DNA from: Castellaniella sp.
GTDB taxonomy: Bacteria; Pseudomonadota; Gammaproteobacteria; Burkholderiales; Burkholderiaceae_B
DNA length: 64,000 nucleotides
Assembly (NCBI RefSeq): GCF_004321985.1
Contig: NZ_SCQN01000046.1
Location: 310,001 to 374,000, forward strand
Direction: 5' to 3'
Positions 39,401-47,153 of the stretch are shown one piece after another; position 1 is the first letter of the stretch, and every line of letters starts with the position of its first letter. A program made the translations under genes and the position numbers. The notes under the pieces were generated by a model that saw nothing but the letters and a program-made list of their open reading frames with translations, did no database searches and was not told the origin of the DNA.

Positions 39401-42345
39401 CGCCAAGCCCGCCTGACAGCAGCCACGTCGATGCGCGCGATCGAGTCTGCCGCATAGGAGCGCGACAGGCGTGCCTTCGCGTCTTCGTAGTCATGCAGAA
39501 GCACCGCCGCCTCATCGAGCGTAGACGCCACACGGCTCGCCGACGGCTCGAATGCAAACCGCAGATCGACGCCGTACGCTTGGGCCAGCATCTTGCCGAG
39601 CAGACAAAGGTTTCCGGCATTGTGCAACGAAGGCGCGATACCTAGGCTGGTGCAGCGGCTGAACGCCTCGCAGGCCGCAGAGCAGGACGACAACATATCC
39701 AGCAGATTGCGCGCAGCGGCGACCACACCATCTTGCCAGGCATTCGACCATTCCGAGTGTCGGAGCAGTTTGAATTGGGCTCCAACGCGTTCGACCGCTG
39801 CCCGGGTCAGATCAAGCCGCGTCGATACTTCACGCAGCCGCTGTATTTGGTCCTGTGTATGCTGTATTCCGGCTGGCCAGGAGAGTTCCGGCGTCCACGC
39901 GTGGCGGTTGCGTATGACCTCGGCCATGGCTTCGAACAGCGACCAACCGTTCGGGTGCCTCCGGTGCAGCACAGCCACCAGCGCATTCAATTCATCCCGT
40001 AGACTGCGTACCCGGCTGGCAGTAGCCTGCCAGGCTGAATCGGACGCCTCACGCTGCGCGCCCCATGCGCGATCGAGCTGCCGCAGTACCTCTACTTTCG
40101 ATGCTTTGTTGGAATGCAGCTCCAGGCAGAATTCGCCAAGCCCCTTTTGCTCCAGGCGGCGCTTGACGACGCTGAGCGCTGCGCGCTTTTCGGCCACGAA
40201 CAAAACGCGTCGACCCAGCGCCAGATTGTGCGCAATCATGTTCGCAATCGTCTGTGACTTCCCGGTTCCGGGCGGCCCGTCGAGCACGAAGCTCTTGCCG
40301 CTGGCTGAGGCGATCACGGCAGCCAATTGCGAAGAATCCGCTGGAAGTGGCAGAAACAGATTGGCTGGGTCGAGTTTTTGATCCAATTCCGATTCGCGCA
40401 AAAACTCATCCTTTGCGTACGGCCCCGCTTGGCCGAATTTGTGCTGCAACAGATGCTGAACAATGCCGTTTTGCATGAGTTCCGCGGTGCGATCGCGCAA
40501 GTCGCGCCACATGAGGTACTTGGCGAAGGAGAAAGTGCTGAGTGCGACGTCCGGAACGACTTCGAACCCCGGCATATCGCGCACCGCACGCCTCATCGTG
40601 GTCAGGATTCCTGTGATGTCGATGCCACTGTCATCGGCAGGCAACTCGCCGTGTAGTTCGGGTACCTCCAGATTGAAGTCGTGACGCAGTAGCTCCAGCA
40701 AGGTCTGGTTGAATTGCGGTTCGTCGTCCAACATCGTCAACCTGACCGGATGGCGAACACTCGACCGCTCAAGCCTGACAGGCAGCAAGATCAGCGGTGC
40801 ATCGTAAGGTTTGGGATCCGTTTCGCTTTTTCTCCAGCGCAGGAACCCTATGGCCAGGAACAGGGTGTTCGATCCCCCTTCTTCCAGATCGGCACGGGAC
40901 TTTCTGTACAAGTCGATGATATAGCTGTCCAGTTTTGCCTGATCCATCACCGACAGCAGCTCCATACGCTCCAGCGCTTGGCGTGCATACTCCTCATCGA
41001 GAGACTGACCGTGCCGCGCCGCATAGATCTCGTTATCCCGCCCACCGATATCCTTGCGCGGCATCACCGCAATCCGCAGGGTTTTGTGTGCTGCGAGCAG
41101 ATCCTCGACTCGTCCTGGCTGCGGACATACCAGCCAGATGGCCTTGGCCGTGCGCGGCAAGTGCAGCAGGCGATTCCGTGTCGTCAGGTCTAGAAGCTTG
41201 CGCTGCCAGGCATCTAGTTTGTCGGTGGGCGTTGCCGGCTGTTCCTGTTCTTTCGCCTCGACATCGAAGCTGGGCAACAGCGGGGCTGCCTCAAGCGCAA
41301 CATGGAGCTGCGCCTCGCCCTCACTCCCTGAGGATTCCGCCGCCCCTGCCGACACACTCAATGGGCGCAGCTTCTGCATGCGTGCACGGCGCACATCCAC
41401 GGCTGCCACGAACTTCTTGTCATCAGCCAGCCTGCGCGTCGCATCTTTGACGGCCTGGCTGAAGGCCGGTGACTGCGCCTGAGTCGCGAAGGTCGTTTCG
41501 AAGACCACCAGCTCATTCAAATCCAACCGTTTGCGTACCGTCGAACTGTCGTCGACCAGTACCTGTGCAAACTGCTGCGGCTGCAGCCAGACACCGCAGA
41601 ACGCGTGCCCCTCGACGAGCACGAGGATGGGGTTCAATCCGGATTGCTCGATGGCCGCCGCAAACAGCAGCGCTGTATCCAGGCAAGTGGCGATGCCACC
41701 CGCCAGGATCTGCGACGGTGTTCGGATTTTCTGTCCTCGTTCCTCGAAGCTCGCCGGCGGTACGGCATAACTTAGCCGCAGACCACATATTGCCGAATAG
41801 ATGGCCGATCCCAGCTCCCAGGCACGGCCCCTGGACTTCGCCTCGTAGCCATCAATGCCATCAGGGCGACCCGCCCGCCGCAAGGTGTCCGAAGCCAGCT
41901 TGAGAACCTTGTCCACCGCAGGATCGTTGGGCGTGCAGAACGCTGGCAAAAGCTCCGCCATACTGCCGGCTCCGCCCCACTCGTTGGGTGCCAGCAACTC
42001 GACCGGGCAATGCTGCTCCGCGAGGATAGCGGTGGCCGATCGCAGACGCACATCGATCCCGGCTCTGACGCTTTCCGTGAGATCGGCGAGATACCCCTCG
42101 GCAAGCTTGATGTCGCGATCGGGGAGATCGAGCACTGCGCCCGCCTCCAGCCGGTCTACAGGCCAAGTCTTCATCGCAGCAAACGGTAGCGTTGCCTCCA
42201 GCTCCAGAGTCAGATCCGCAAAATCTGCGTCCCCGTCGTTCGTGATTGTCAATGAACGGATCAGTGGCACAGCGTTCTGATGCGAGACGAGTCCAAGCTT
42301 CTCGGCAAAAGCGCCTTCAATCGACACCCCCACGACTCCCCCCAT
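36430..42345 (-). CDS. Giant transglutaminase-like/DUF4011/SF1 helicase/Vsr-type nuclease/DUF3320 protein, putative anti-phage defence (Hhe-like)
   Basis: 1971 aa. Seen in order: an N-terminal beta-rich region; a transglutaminase-like patch (170-270, Cys221 in ATCLDTALL, His247 in EGHAFCGVW, Asp265/266); DUF4011 (about 376-640, WQRKLLDLTTRNRLLHL); helicase Walker A GPPGTGKS at 690-697; a long helical insert (about 750-1290); Walker B FDEAS at 1320-1324; GDPKQMPP at 1345; WHYRSRHESLI at 1389; VQGDERDLVIIS at 1515; LNVAVTRARREM at 1555; a Vsr/MTES_1575-type nuclease (1614-1717: Asp1646, Glu1663, Asp1665 in ECDGATYH); and DUF3320 near the C-terminus. No membrane segment. Helicases of this make-up are reported as single-gene phage defence; I recall the name Hhe. 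The ATG at 42345 is the first start, but an in-frame GTG six codons further in has a better ribosome site. It lies alone within a repeat-bounded island. Confidence 0.82.
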   Translation of the reverse strand: MGGVVGVSIEGAFAEKLGLVSHQNAVPLIRSLTITNDGDADFADLTLELEATLPFAAMKTWPVDRLEAGAVLDLPDRDIKLAEGYLADLTESVRAGIDVRLRSATAILAEQHCPVELLAPNEWGGAGSMAELLPAFCTPNDPAVDKVLKLASDTLRRAGRPDGIDGYEAKSRGRAWELGSAIYSAICGLRLSYAVPPASFEERGQKIRTPSQILAGGIATCLDTALLFAAAIEQSGLNPILVLVEGHAFCGVWLQPQQFAQVLVDDSSTVRKRLDLNELVVFETTFATQAQSPAFSQAVKDATRRLADDKKFVAAVDVRRARMQKLRPLSVSAGAAESSGSEGEAQLHVALEAAPLLPSFDVEAKEQEQPATPTDKLDAWQRKLLDLTTRNRLLHLPRTAKAIWLVCPQPGRVEDLLAAHKTLRIAVMPRKDIGGRDNEIYAARHGQSLDEEYARQALERMELLSVMDQAKLDSYIIDLYRKSRADLEEGGSNTLFLAIGFLRWRKSETDPKPYDAPLILLPVRLERSSVRHPVRLTMLDDEPQFNQTLLELLRHDFNLEVPELHGELPADDSGIDITGILTTMRRAVRDMPGFEVVPDVALSTFSFAKYLMWRDLRDRTAELMQNGIVQHLLQHKFGQAGPYAKDEFLRESELDQKLDPANLFLPLPADSSQLAAVIASASGKSFVLDGPPGTGKSQTIANMIAHNLALGRRVLFVAEKRAALSVVKRRLEQKGLGEFCLELHSNKASKVEVLRQLDRAWGAQREASDSAWQATASRVRSLRDELNALVAVLHRRHPNGWSLFEAMAEVIRNRHAWTPELSWPAGIQHTQDQIQRLREVSTRLDLTRAAVERVGAQFKLLRHSEWSNAWQDGVVAAARNLLDMLSSCSAACEAFSRCTSLGIAPSLHNAGNLCLLGKMLAQAYGVDLRFAFEPSASRVASTLDEAAVLLHDYEDAKARLSRSYAADSIARIDVAAVRRAWREASGRLWPFALMEKRRVAKGLDASTTRTKPSAVEADLRQIETLQALIAGVDALTPVLDGVPGWAGIDTDMAHAKAAACIAEGLRSALVALAETPEHFARLCGEARRLVCDTNELLAAGSPVMQAADRLNQCHERLLAALDRFDEVTGRATDSDVADETLQASAQAIIDHTAVLHDWCSWQKVRSEAIELSLAPLVDAIESGAVPQDNVEDTFKTAYAYWFARAAMDAEPLLRAFVPTVQQNAIQSYRAAIDELSALTSAYIRARLMGEIPSKQTGMLHAGFQVLRHELQKKRRHKPVRQLLQEMGDDFMALAPCMLMSPLSIAQYLPTDHTAFDVVIFDEASQVTPWDAIGAIGRAKQVIVAGDPKQMPPTNFFNRGVGVEDDVEEDMESILNECLAAGLPEYRLTWHYRSRHESLIAFSNHAYYDDSLVTFPAPDTRPSTVSWRRVAGVYARGTGRYNQIEAKAVVAELVGRLTDPAFVASGQSVGVITLNAEQQQLISDLLDQARREAPQIEPFFSENQPEPLIVKNLETVQGDERDLVIISIGFGPSEPGAVTMLMNFGPLNRTGGERRLNVAVTRARREMMVFTSFDPSMIDLSRTPARAVSDLRQFVEFADRGPVAIAAAVRGPLGDYESPFEQYVAEAMRERGWQIHTQIGVSRFRIDLAVVHPDRPGDYLVGIECDGATYHSAATARDRDKVRADILRGYGWRLLRVWSTAWWVDRETEIERLHKAITNLLVESRAEDAKCNGGALVADEGSVEATADASDAVVTLDMAANLEDVDSGQAHKIETPIEGADEEERQTESRDREPLVAHSSDALALRQGQQVYRQADLSAYETMIDPDRFYLPEYDTTLSNLIATVLESEAPILDELLVKRVARLHGFKRAGSRIRERVLDLARDAYFFQTDIAAENARFIWLSEDDISRWASYRTPESEEAARSAEEIPREELLAAACRVVEDDIALGVARTFGIRRLSQSARRRIEGALQG

Positions 42346-42562
42346 CGACGTTTCTTGTTAACTTGCCGTTGATATAAGAAAGTAACAACAATTGTGACGC
42401 ATTGTACGTCCGAGGGCAGTTGCGCTAGGCATGAGCACGTAGCAGACCAGCATCTGCCGGGCACTATGATCGCGCGGAAAGAAACGATGACGAAACCCGG
42501 CGCGGCGGTCTCAAGAGTCAAGTGCAACATGGTCACAATGCTCACATTTCCATGCTTATAGT

Positions 42563-42697
42563 CTCTCGGGGTTGTGCCGTCGAACGCTTTACGGGGCCAG
42601 CCGTTCATCAGCCGTGCGATATCGTTGAGCTGAGTCTGGGAAAGCTGCGAGATGTCCAGCCCCTTGAGCAGGAACTGGCGCAGCAGCCTGTGAGGCG
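42563..42697 (-). pseudogene. IS30-family transposase remnant (C-terminal fragment)
   Basis: The minus-strand reading gives LLRQFLLKGLDISQLSQTQL, then NDIARLMNGWPRKAFDGTTP. It matches the C-terminal pattern of IS30 transposases (LLRqf.PKGtDlS...lN.RPRK.l...TP). Only about 45 residues remain, with no catalytic Asp-Asp-Glu core. It abuts the IS3-family fragment at about 42700. Confidence 0.7.
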
Positions 42698-42699
42698 CG

Positions 42700-42922
42700 G
42701 CTGCCCAAGCTACCTGAACACCTGAGGGTGCAGCACTTCGTGGCTTGGCACAACACCGAGCACCGACACAGTGTCATCCAGTTCGTGACGCCTGCCCGAT
42801 GTCACAGTGGAAGGGATCGTGCAATTCTTGGGCAGCGCCACGTCACCTATGAGGCTGTAAAGCGTGTCCAGCCTGGGCGCTGGAAAGGACGCGATACACG
42901 CGACTGGAGTCACTGTGGCTAG
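42700..42922 (+). pseudogene. IS3-family transposase OrfB remnant (C-terminal fragment)
   Basis: The reading HFVAWHNTEHRHSVIQFVTP, then ARCHSGRDRAILGQRHVTYEAV and PGRWKGRDTRDW, is the typical C-terminal end of IS3-family OrfB, just past the catalytic Glu. A normal stop lies at 42920-42922. Upstream sequence is unrelated, so the element is truncated on its 5' side. Confidence 0.8.
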
Positions 42923-43308
42923 GTGTGACTCAATCCGTCAAAGGAACGTGGTGGCTTACTCGAAAATTTAAGGCTGGCCGCATCAAGGAGCGGACATGTT
43001 GCTTGACAAGTACCACCGGCCGAAAGCAGCCCTTCATATAGAACAATCCGGAAAGTTCAGAACTCAACGACTAGGTTGTTCGAGATTCAATGGTGGTTCC
43101 CGTGTTACGTACTGACCTCAAAGAGGTGGTGGTTCAGAGCTCAGTGGTATTCGACGACTAAGCCGACACGTGTCATCCGTGTTTTGAGAATGTGGACACG
43201 CTACGATTAGTGAACCTGATGAACTGAGCGAATATCCGCAGTCAACAGCAGCCAGCCCCGCCGCCGCGCATTCACCACGGGAAAGCGCGCCATTTCTCAT
43301 GGAGATTC
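42923..43308. other. Mostly non-coding right flank of the island
   Basis: After the IS3 remnant, no convincing gene up to the pirin start. It holds the right-hand inverted copies of the island repeat (43054-43153) and, beyond them, a short inverted repeat CGTGTC (43168-43173) with GACACG (43194-43199). The pirin promoter should lie after about 43200; I see no strong consensus. Confidence 0.4.
43054..43153 (-). repeat. Right terminal repeat array of the accessory island, inverted
   Basis: GGTTCAGAGCTCAGTGG at 43131-43147, followed by TATTCGAC, is the reverse complement of the left-end unit. Extended, 21 of 23 bases match the left end at 36157-36179. A second, more diverged inverted copy (AGTTCAGAACTCAACG) begins at 43054. 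Together with 36154-36200 these bracket about 7 kb. Confidence 0.6.
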
Positions 43309-43311
43309 ATG

Positions 43312-44145
43312 ATGGACCGTATCGTCACCCACGTCTTGCCAGCCGAGTATGTCGTCGATGATGGCGACATGCGCCTGCTGCGCGCGCTGCCCCACGAGCG
43401 GCAAATCTCGGTCGGGCCCTTCGTTTTCCTCGACCATTATCGCCATCAGGGCCAGCGTGGCATCGGAGACCGCCCGCATCCGCATGCGGGTATCGAAGTC
43501 GTGAGTTATCTGCTGGAGGGTGGCGTGGAACACCGTGACAGCATGGGCTCGCACGACCGCCTGGTTGCTGGTGATGCGCAATTCATTCGCGCTGGGCGCG
43601 GCATGATTCACGCCGAACAGCCCTTGAGTGGCCGCCATGGCCTGCAACTCTGGGCCAGCCTGCCGCCTGAACTCAAGCTCGTCGAACCCAGCTATACCTC
43701 CATCCGCGCGCCCGATATCCCGTGCGTCGATGGCGAGGGTTCAAGACTGTCTGTCATCGCGGGCGCCGTGAACGGTGTGCACGGCCCCATGGCGCTCAGC
43801 GGAGGAGCTGTTTTCGCGCGTCTCCAATTGCAGCCGGATGCAGTCGGTACGCTAGTGGTTGATCCCTCGGTGGAATTGGGGCTTTATGTCCTGCAAGGGC
43901 AGGTCGAGGTGGGCGAGGTGTGTCTATCCACAGGCGAGTTGGGAGTGTTGGGCGACGGTGCACAGATACGGATCACGGCGCACGGCATCGAGACCACCGA
44001 ACTTGCGCTGGTGGGCGGCCGGCCCGTCCAAGGGGACGTCCTGTTCTCCGGACCGTTTGTCATGGATACGCCCGAGCGCCTGGCCCAGGCCAAGCGTGAT
44101 TTCACGGCGGGCAGGATGGGTCGTCTGGAAGGCGTGCCATATTGA
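43312..44145 (+). CDS. Pirin family protein
   Basis: Bicupin, 277 aa. The N-terminal cupin carries the metal-ligand pattern PHPHAGIEVVSYLLEG (two His) with HRDSMG and GRGMIHAEQ downstream, the pirin signature. Bacterial pirins include quercetin 2,3-dioxygenases and redox regulators; the role here is unknown. GGAG at 43301 favours the second of two adjacent ATGs (43312) over 43309. First chromosomal gene after the island. Confidence 0.9.
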   Translation: MDRIVTHVLPAEYVVDDGDMRLLRALPHERQISVGPFVFLDHYRHQGQRGIGDRPHPHAGIEVVSYLLEGGVEHRDSMGSHDRLVAGDAQFIRAGRGMIHAEQPLSGRHGLQLWASLPPELKLVEPSYTSIRAPDIPCVDGEGSRLSVIAGAVNGVHGPMALSGGAVFARLQLQPDAVGTLVVDPSVELGLYVLQGQVEVGEVCLSTGELGVLGDGAQIRITAHGIETTELALVGGRPVQGDVLFSGPFVMDTPERLAQAKRDFTAGRMGRLEGVPY

Positions 44146-44300
44146 TGCCGATACGGAACTTTTCCCGGAGGACGGGGACCACCCATCGTGCGCCGAAGTC
44201 GAGCAGTTGAATTAACCAAACAGCTAGAGTGCGCGATAGCTGGTGAGGTAAGTGGCGTTCACGCTTCTGCTTCAATTGAAAGCTTGAAGGAGACCCTATC

Positions 44301-44447
44301 ATGAACTCCTCCACCGTTTCGGTCACTTCCCTGGCTGACCTGGTGGCTGGACCGACTAGAGGTAGTCCCTGTAATGCCGCCTGGGCGCGGATGCGGGCCG
44401 CTGGCGTGCACATGATGAGTTGGTTTGCCATGGCGTGCATTACGTAA
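44301..44447 (+). CDS. Small open frame (48 aa) with strong ribosome binding site, possibly a gene remnant
   Basis: GAAGGAGA lies 8 bases before the ATG. The second half, AWARMRAAGVHMMSWFAMAC, resembles the C-terminal segment of isochorismatase-like cysteine hydrolases (...AAGV...SWF.vaCEL), while the first half does not. It may therefore be the fused start and end of a deleted hydrolase gene, or an unrelated small protein. The rest of the 450-base gap (44146-44595) holds only the upstream region of the CoA-transferase gene. Confidence 0.35.
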   Translation: MNSSTVSVTSLADLVAGPTRGSPCNAAWARMRAAGVHMMSWFAMACIT

Positions 44448-44595
44448 GGCGCGTTGACTCGCGGTCTCAGACGGCAGAATATTGAACGCCCGCCAGCTAT
44501 GATACCCGTTTTAATTAGGCTTCATTTTTGCTGACGGAATATGGTAAACAGTACGGTTCCGGGGTTTTATAACTACACCGAAAAGCAGGATGATT

Positions 44596-46125
44596 ATGTC
44601 TGAACATACCAGCCTTAGTCGTATTCGCTGCGCGGCGTTGCATGACCGCGTGATGAGCGCTGAAGACGCGATCAAGTATATTTTCTCTGGTGCGAACGTC
44701 GGCATGAGCGGGTTTACTGGGGCCGGCTATCCCAAGAAAATCCCACTGGCGTTAGCTGATTGGATTCGTCAGCAGCATGCCGATAACCATGAGTTCAAGA
44801 TCAACGTCTGGACGGGTGCTTCCACAGCGCCCGAGCTTGATGGTGCCCTGGCCGAGGTTGATGGTATCGAGATGCGGATGCCCTATCAGTCCGATCCCAC
44901 CAGCCGTGCCCGGATCAACAGCGGACAGATGCAGTATATGGATATTCATTTGTCCCACGTCGCCGAGTATGTCTGGTTCGGTTTCTTCGGTCATTTGGAC
45001 ATTGCCGTGATTGAGGTCGCCGGGATCCGCGAGGACGGCAGCCTCATCCCGGCAGCCTCGGTGGGTAACAACAAGACCTGGATCGACTTGGCCGACCGAG
45101 TAATTCTGGAGGTCAACTACGCCCTCAACGAAGGGCTCGAGGGCATGCACGATATTTATTACGGTACGCGATTGCCGCCCAATCGCGAACCCGTGCCAAT
45201 CCTCAAGCCAGGTGATCGCATTGGATCCCAGTATTATCACTGCCCGCTGGACAAGATTGTAGCCATTGTCGAGACCCAGGCCCACGATCGCGTCAATGCT
45301 TTCACCGAGCCTGACGATGATTCCAGGCGGATGGCCCAGTACATCATCAAGTTCCTGGAAAACGAAGTGAAAAAAGGCGTCCTGCCGCCCGAACTGCTAC
45401 CGATTCAGGCGGGCGTTGGCAATATTGCCAACGCCGTGCTCTTCGGCTTAGGGGACAGCCAATTTCAGAACCTCACCGCCTATACGGAAGTGATTCAGGA
45501 CGGCATGCTAAAGCTGGTGCAGGATGGCAAACTGTCCCAGGTCTCGGCCACTGCATTGTCGCTGAGCCCAGCAGCGGTGAAAAATTTCAATGACAATATC
45601 GATTTCTACCGTAGCAGAATCGTGCTGCGAACCCAGGAGATCAGCAACCATCCCGAAGTCATCCGCCGACTTGGCGTTATCGCCATCAATGGCATGATCG
45701 AATGCGATATCTACGGTAACGTCAATTCCACTCATATTACCGGCAGTACTATAGTGAATGGTATCGGCGGTTCGGGAGATTTCACCCGTAACGCCTTTCT
45801 GTCTTTCTTCGTACGACCCTCCATCGCCAAGAATGGCGATATCTCGGCTATCGTACCTATGGTCTCGCACACCGACCACACCGAGCACGATGTCCAGATT
45901 CTGGTTACAGAACAAGGTCTTGCCGACCTACGCGGCTTATCGCCAAAACAGCGGGCCGAGACGATCATCGAAAACTGTGCTCACCCTGACTATAAAGAGC
46001 AGTTGCGCGACTACTTCCAGCGCGCCAAGCAACAGTCGAATCGCGGCCAGCACACCCCGCATATTCTCTCCGAGGCGCTCAGCTGGCACGATCGGTTTGA
46101 AAAGACGGGAAGTATGAAAAAGTAG
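44596..46125 (+). CDS. Acetyl-CoA hydrolase/transferase family, probable succinyl-CoA:acetate CoA-transferase
   Basis: 509 aa, full length. Family blocks: GMSGFTGAGYPKKIPLALADW at the N-terminus (read in parts), GASTAPELDGAL, PIQAGVGNIANAVLFGL, and the C-terminal GIGGSGDFTRNAFLS and TEQGLADLRGLSPKQRA. Moves CoA between succinyl-CoA and acetate (or propionate), letting the cell use acetate. The second of two nearby ATGs (44596) is better spaced from AGGA. Base composition is visibly less GC-rich than the core genes, so it may be acquired. Confidence 0.88.
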   Translation: MSEHTSLSRIRCAALHDRVMSAEDAIKYIFSGANVGMSGFTGAGYPKKIPLALADWIRQQHADNHEFKINVWTGASTAPELDGALAEVDGIEMRMPYQSDPTSRARINSGQMQYMDIHLSHVAEYVWFGFFGHLDIAVIEVAGIREDGSLIPAASVGNNKTWIDLADRVILEVNYALNEGLEGMHDIYYGTRLPPNREPVPILKPGDRIGSQYYHCPLDKIVAIVETQAHDRVNAFTEPDDDSRRMAQYIIKFLENEVKKGVLPPELLPIQAGVGNIANAVLFGLGDSQFQNLTAYTEVIQDGMLKLVQDGKLSQVSATALSLSPAAVKNFNDNIDFYRSRIVLRTQEISNHPEVIRRLGVIAINGMIECDIYGNVNSTHITGSTIVNGIGGSGDFTRNAFLSFFVRPSIAKNGDISAIVPMVSHTDHTEHDVQILVTEQGLADLRGLSPKQRAETIIENCAHPDYKEQLRDYFQRAKQQSNRGQHTPHILSEALSWHDRFEKTGSMKK

Positions 46126-46256
46126 GTCCGCTACGACCGAGTCCGGCCTCAAAACGGTTTTGTAGTTTTGCCGCCGTAGGATATACCCACATTAATCGGA
46201 TCGCATAGAACCAACCACCCCCCACGGTCATCATTTACGTATCGTCCATAGTCTCG

Positions 46257-46916
46257 ATGGTTTCAGTTTTGGCGGCGAGGCCCGGGATGCTCTGCCGCCA
46301 TATCCGACGTGCCACGGAGATACATGCTGTGGCACGCACGCTGCCTGCGACGCAGGGGGAATCGGTCACTTGGACGGAAGGCAGCGCGACGAACCTGCCT
46401 TTCCAAGACGCGGCCTTTGATCTCGTGCTATGCCAGCACGGCCTGCAATTCTTCCCCGACCGGAATGCAGCGCTGCGCGAGATACACCGGGTGCTGACTC
46501 CGGGCGGCCGGAGTACGGTGATTGTCGGGCAGGCAGTCGAGCGGCATCCGGTCTTTGACGCCCTCATGAATTCCGTGGCGCGCCACCTTGGACTTCCACT
46601 GGCTGCGGTCGCTCTTCCTTTTGCTCTCCACGATGTGGATGATCTGCGTGCGTTATATGGCTCAGCGGGCTTTGGTGCGGTCGAGATCACGCCCGAATCC
46701 ATTCATTTGCGCTTCCCGCAGGCGGACCGCTTCGTCCCGCTGGCCGTCGCCAGTTCCGCGGCAGCCGTGCCTCCTTTTGCACAGTTGGAGAGTTCCGCGC
46801 GGGCCAGGTTGCTCGATGCAGTCCGCGAAGAAACCGAGCCGGTCGTGAACCGGTACCGGGAAGGGGACATCGTGTCCTTTCCCATGCATGCCTATGTGAT
46901 CAATGCGTCGACCTGA
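46257..46916 (+). pseudogene. SAM-dependent methyltransferase lacking its N-terminal SAM-binding motif
   Basis: The 219 aa reading has methyltransferase motif II-III sequence (NLPFQDAAFDLVLCQHGLQF, cut here, then FPDRNAALREIHRVLTPGGR) and a UbiE/class-I-like C-terminus, but no glycine-rich motif I. The first 30 codons show PGMLCRHIRRATEIHAVARTLP, where relatives read PGML...AVARTLP without the middle residues, suggesting a small insertion. Upstream sequence contains no missing half in any frame. Probably a decayed gene; a short active form is unlikely. Confidence 0.6.
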
Positions 46917-47129
46917 AGAAGATTAGCCGGTTGCCGCGGTCATGCACCCTGAAGCGGACTCATCCTTTCGGACACCAGCAGCGTCAGCGCAGTGTCGGGT
47001 GATCGGCTAGCTCATTGATGGCCCATTGCGCGGCCTGTCTGCCTGGCAAAGATAGGGGAAAGTACCGACTTGCTGGATATTGATGTATTCAAAGGGTAGG
47101 TCTACGATTGTTCTAAATAAAAACTTTTG

Positions 47130-47142
47130 TTCGCAATCCGAA
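47130..47142. promoter_or_regulatory. Short inverted repeat before iclR gene, candidate operator
   Basis: TTCG-CAATC-CGAA, 11 bases upstream of the ATG of the IclR regulator, inside an AT-rich leader. IclR-family proteins often bind short palindromes of this sort near their own gene. Position and symmetry only. Confidence 0.3.
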
Positions 47143-47153
47143 TAAATTAACTG

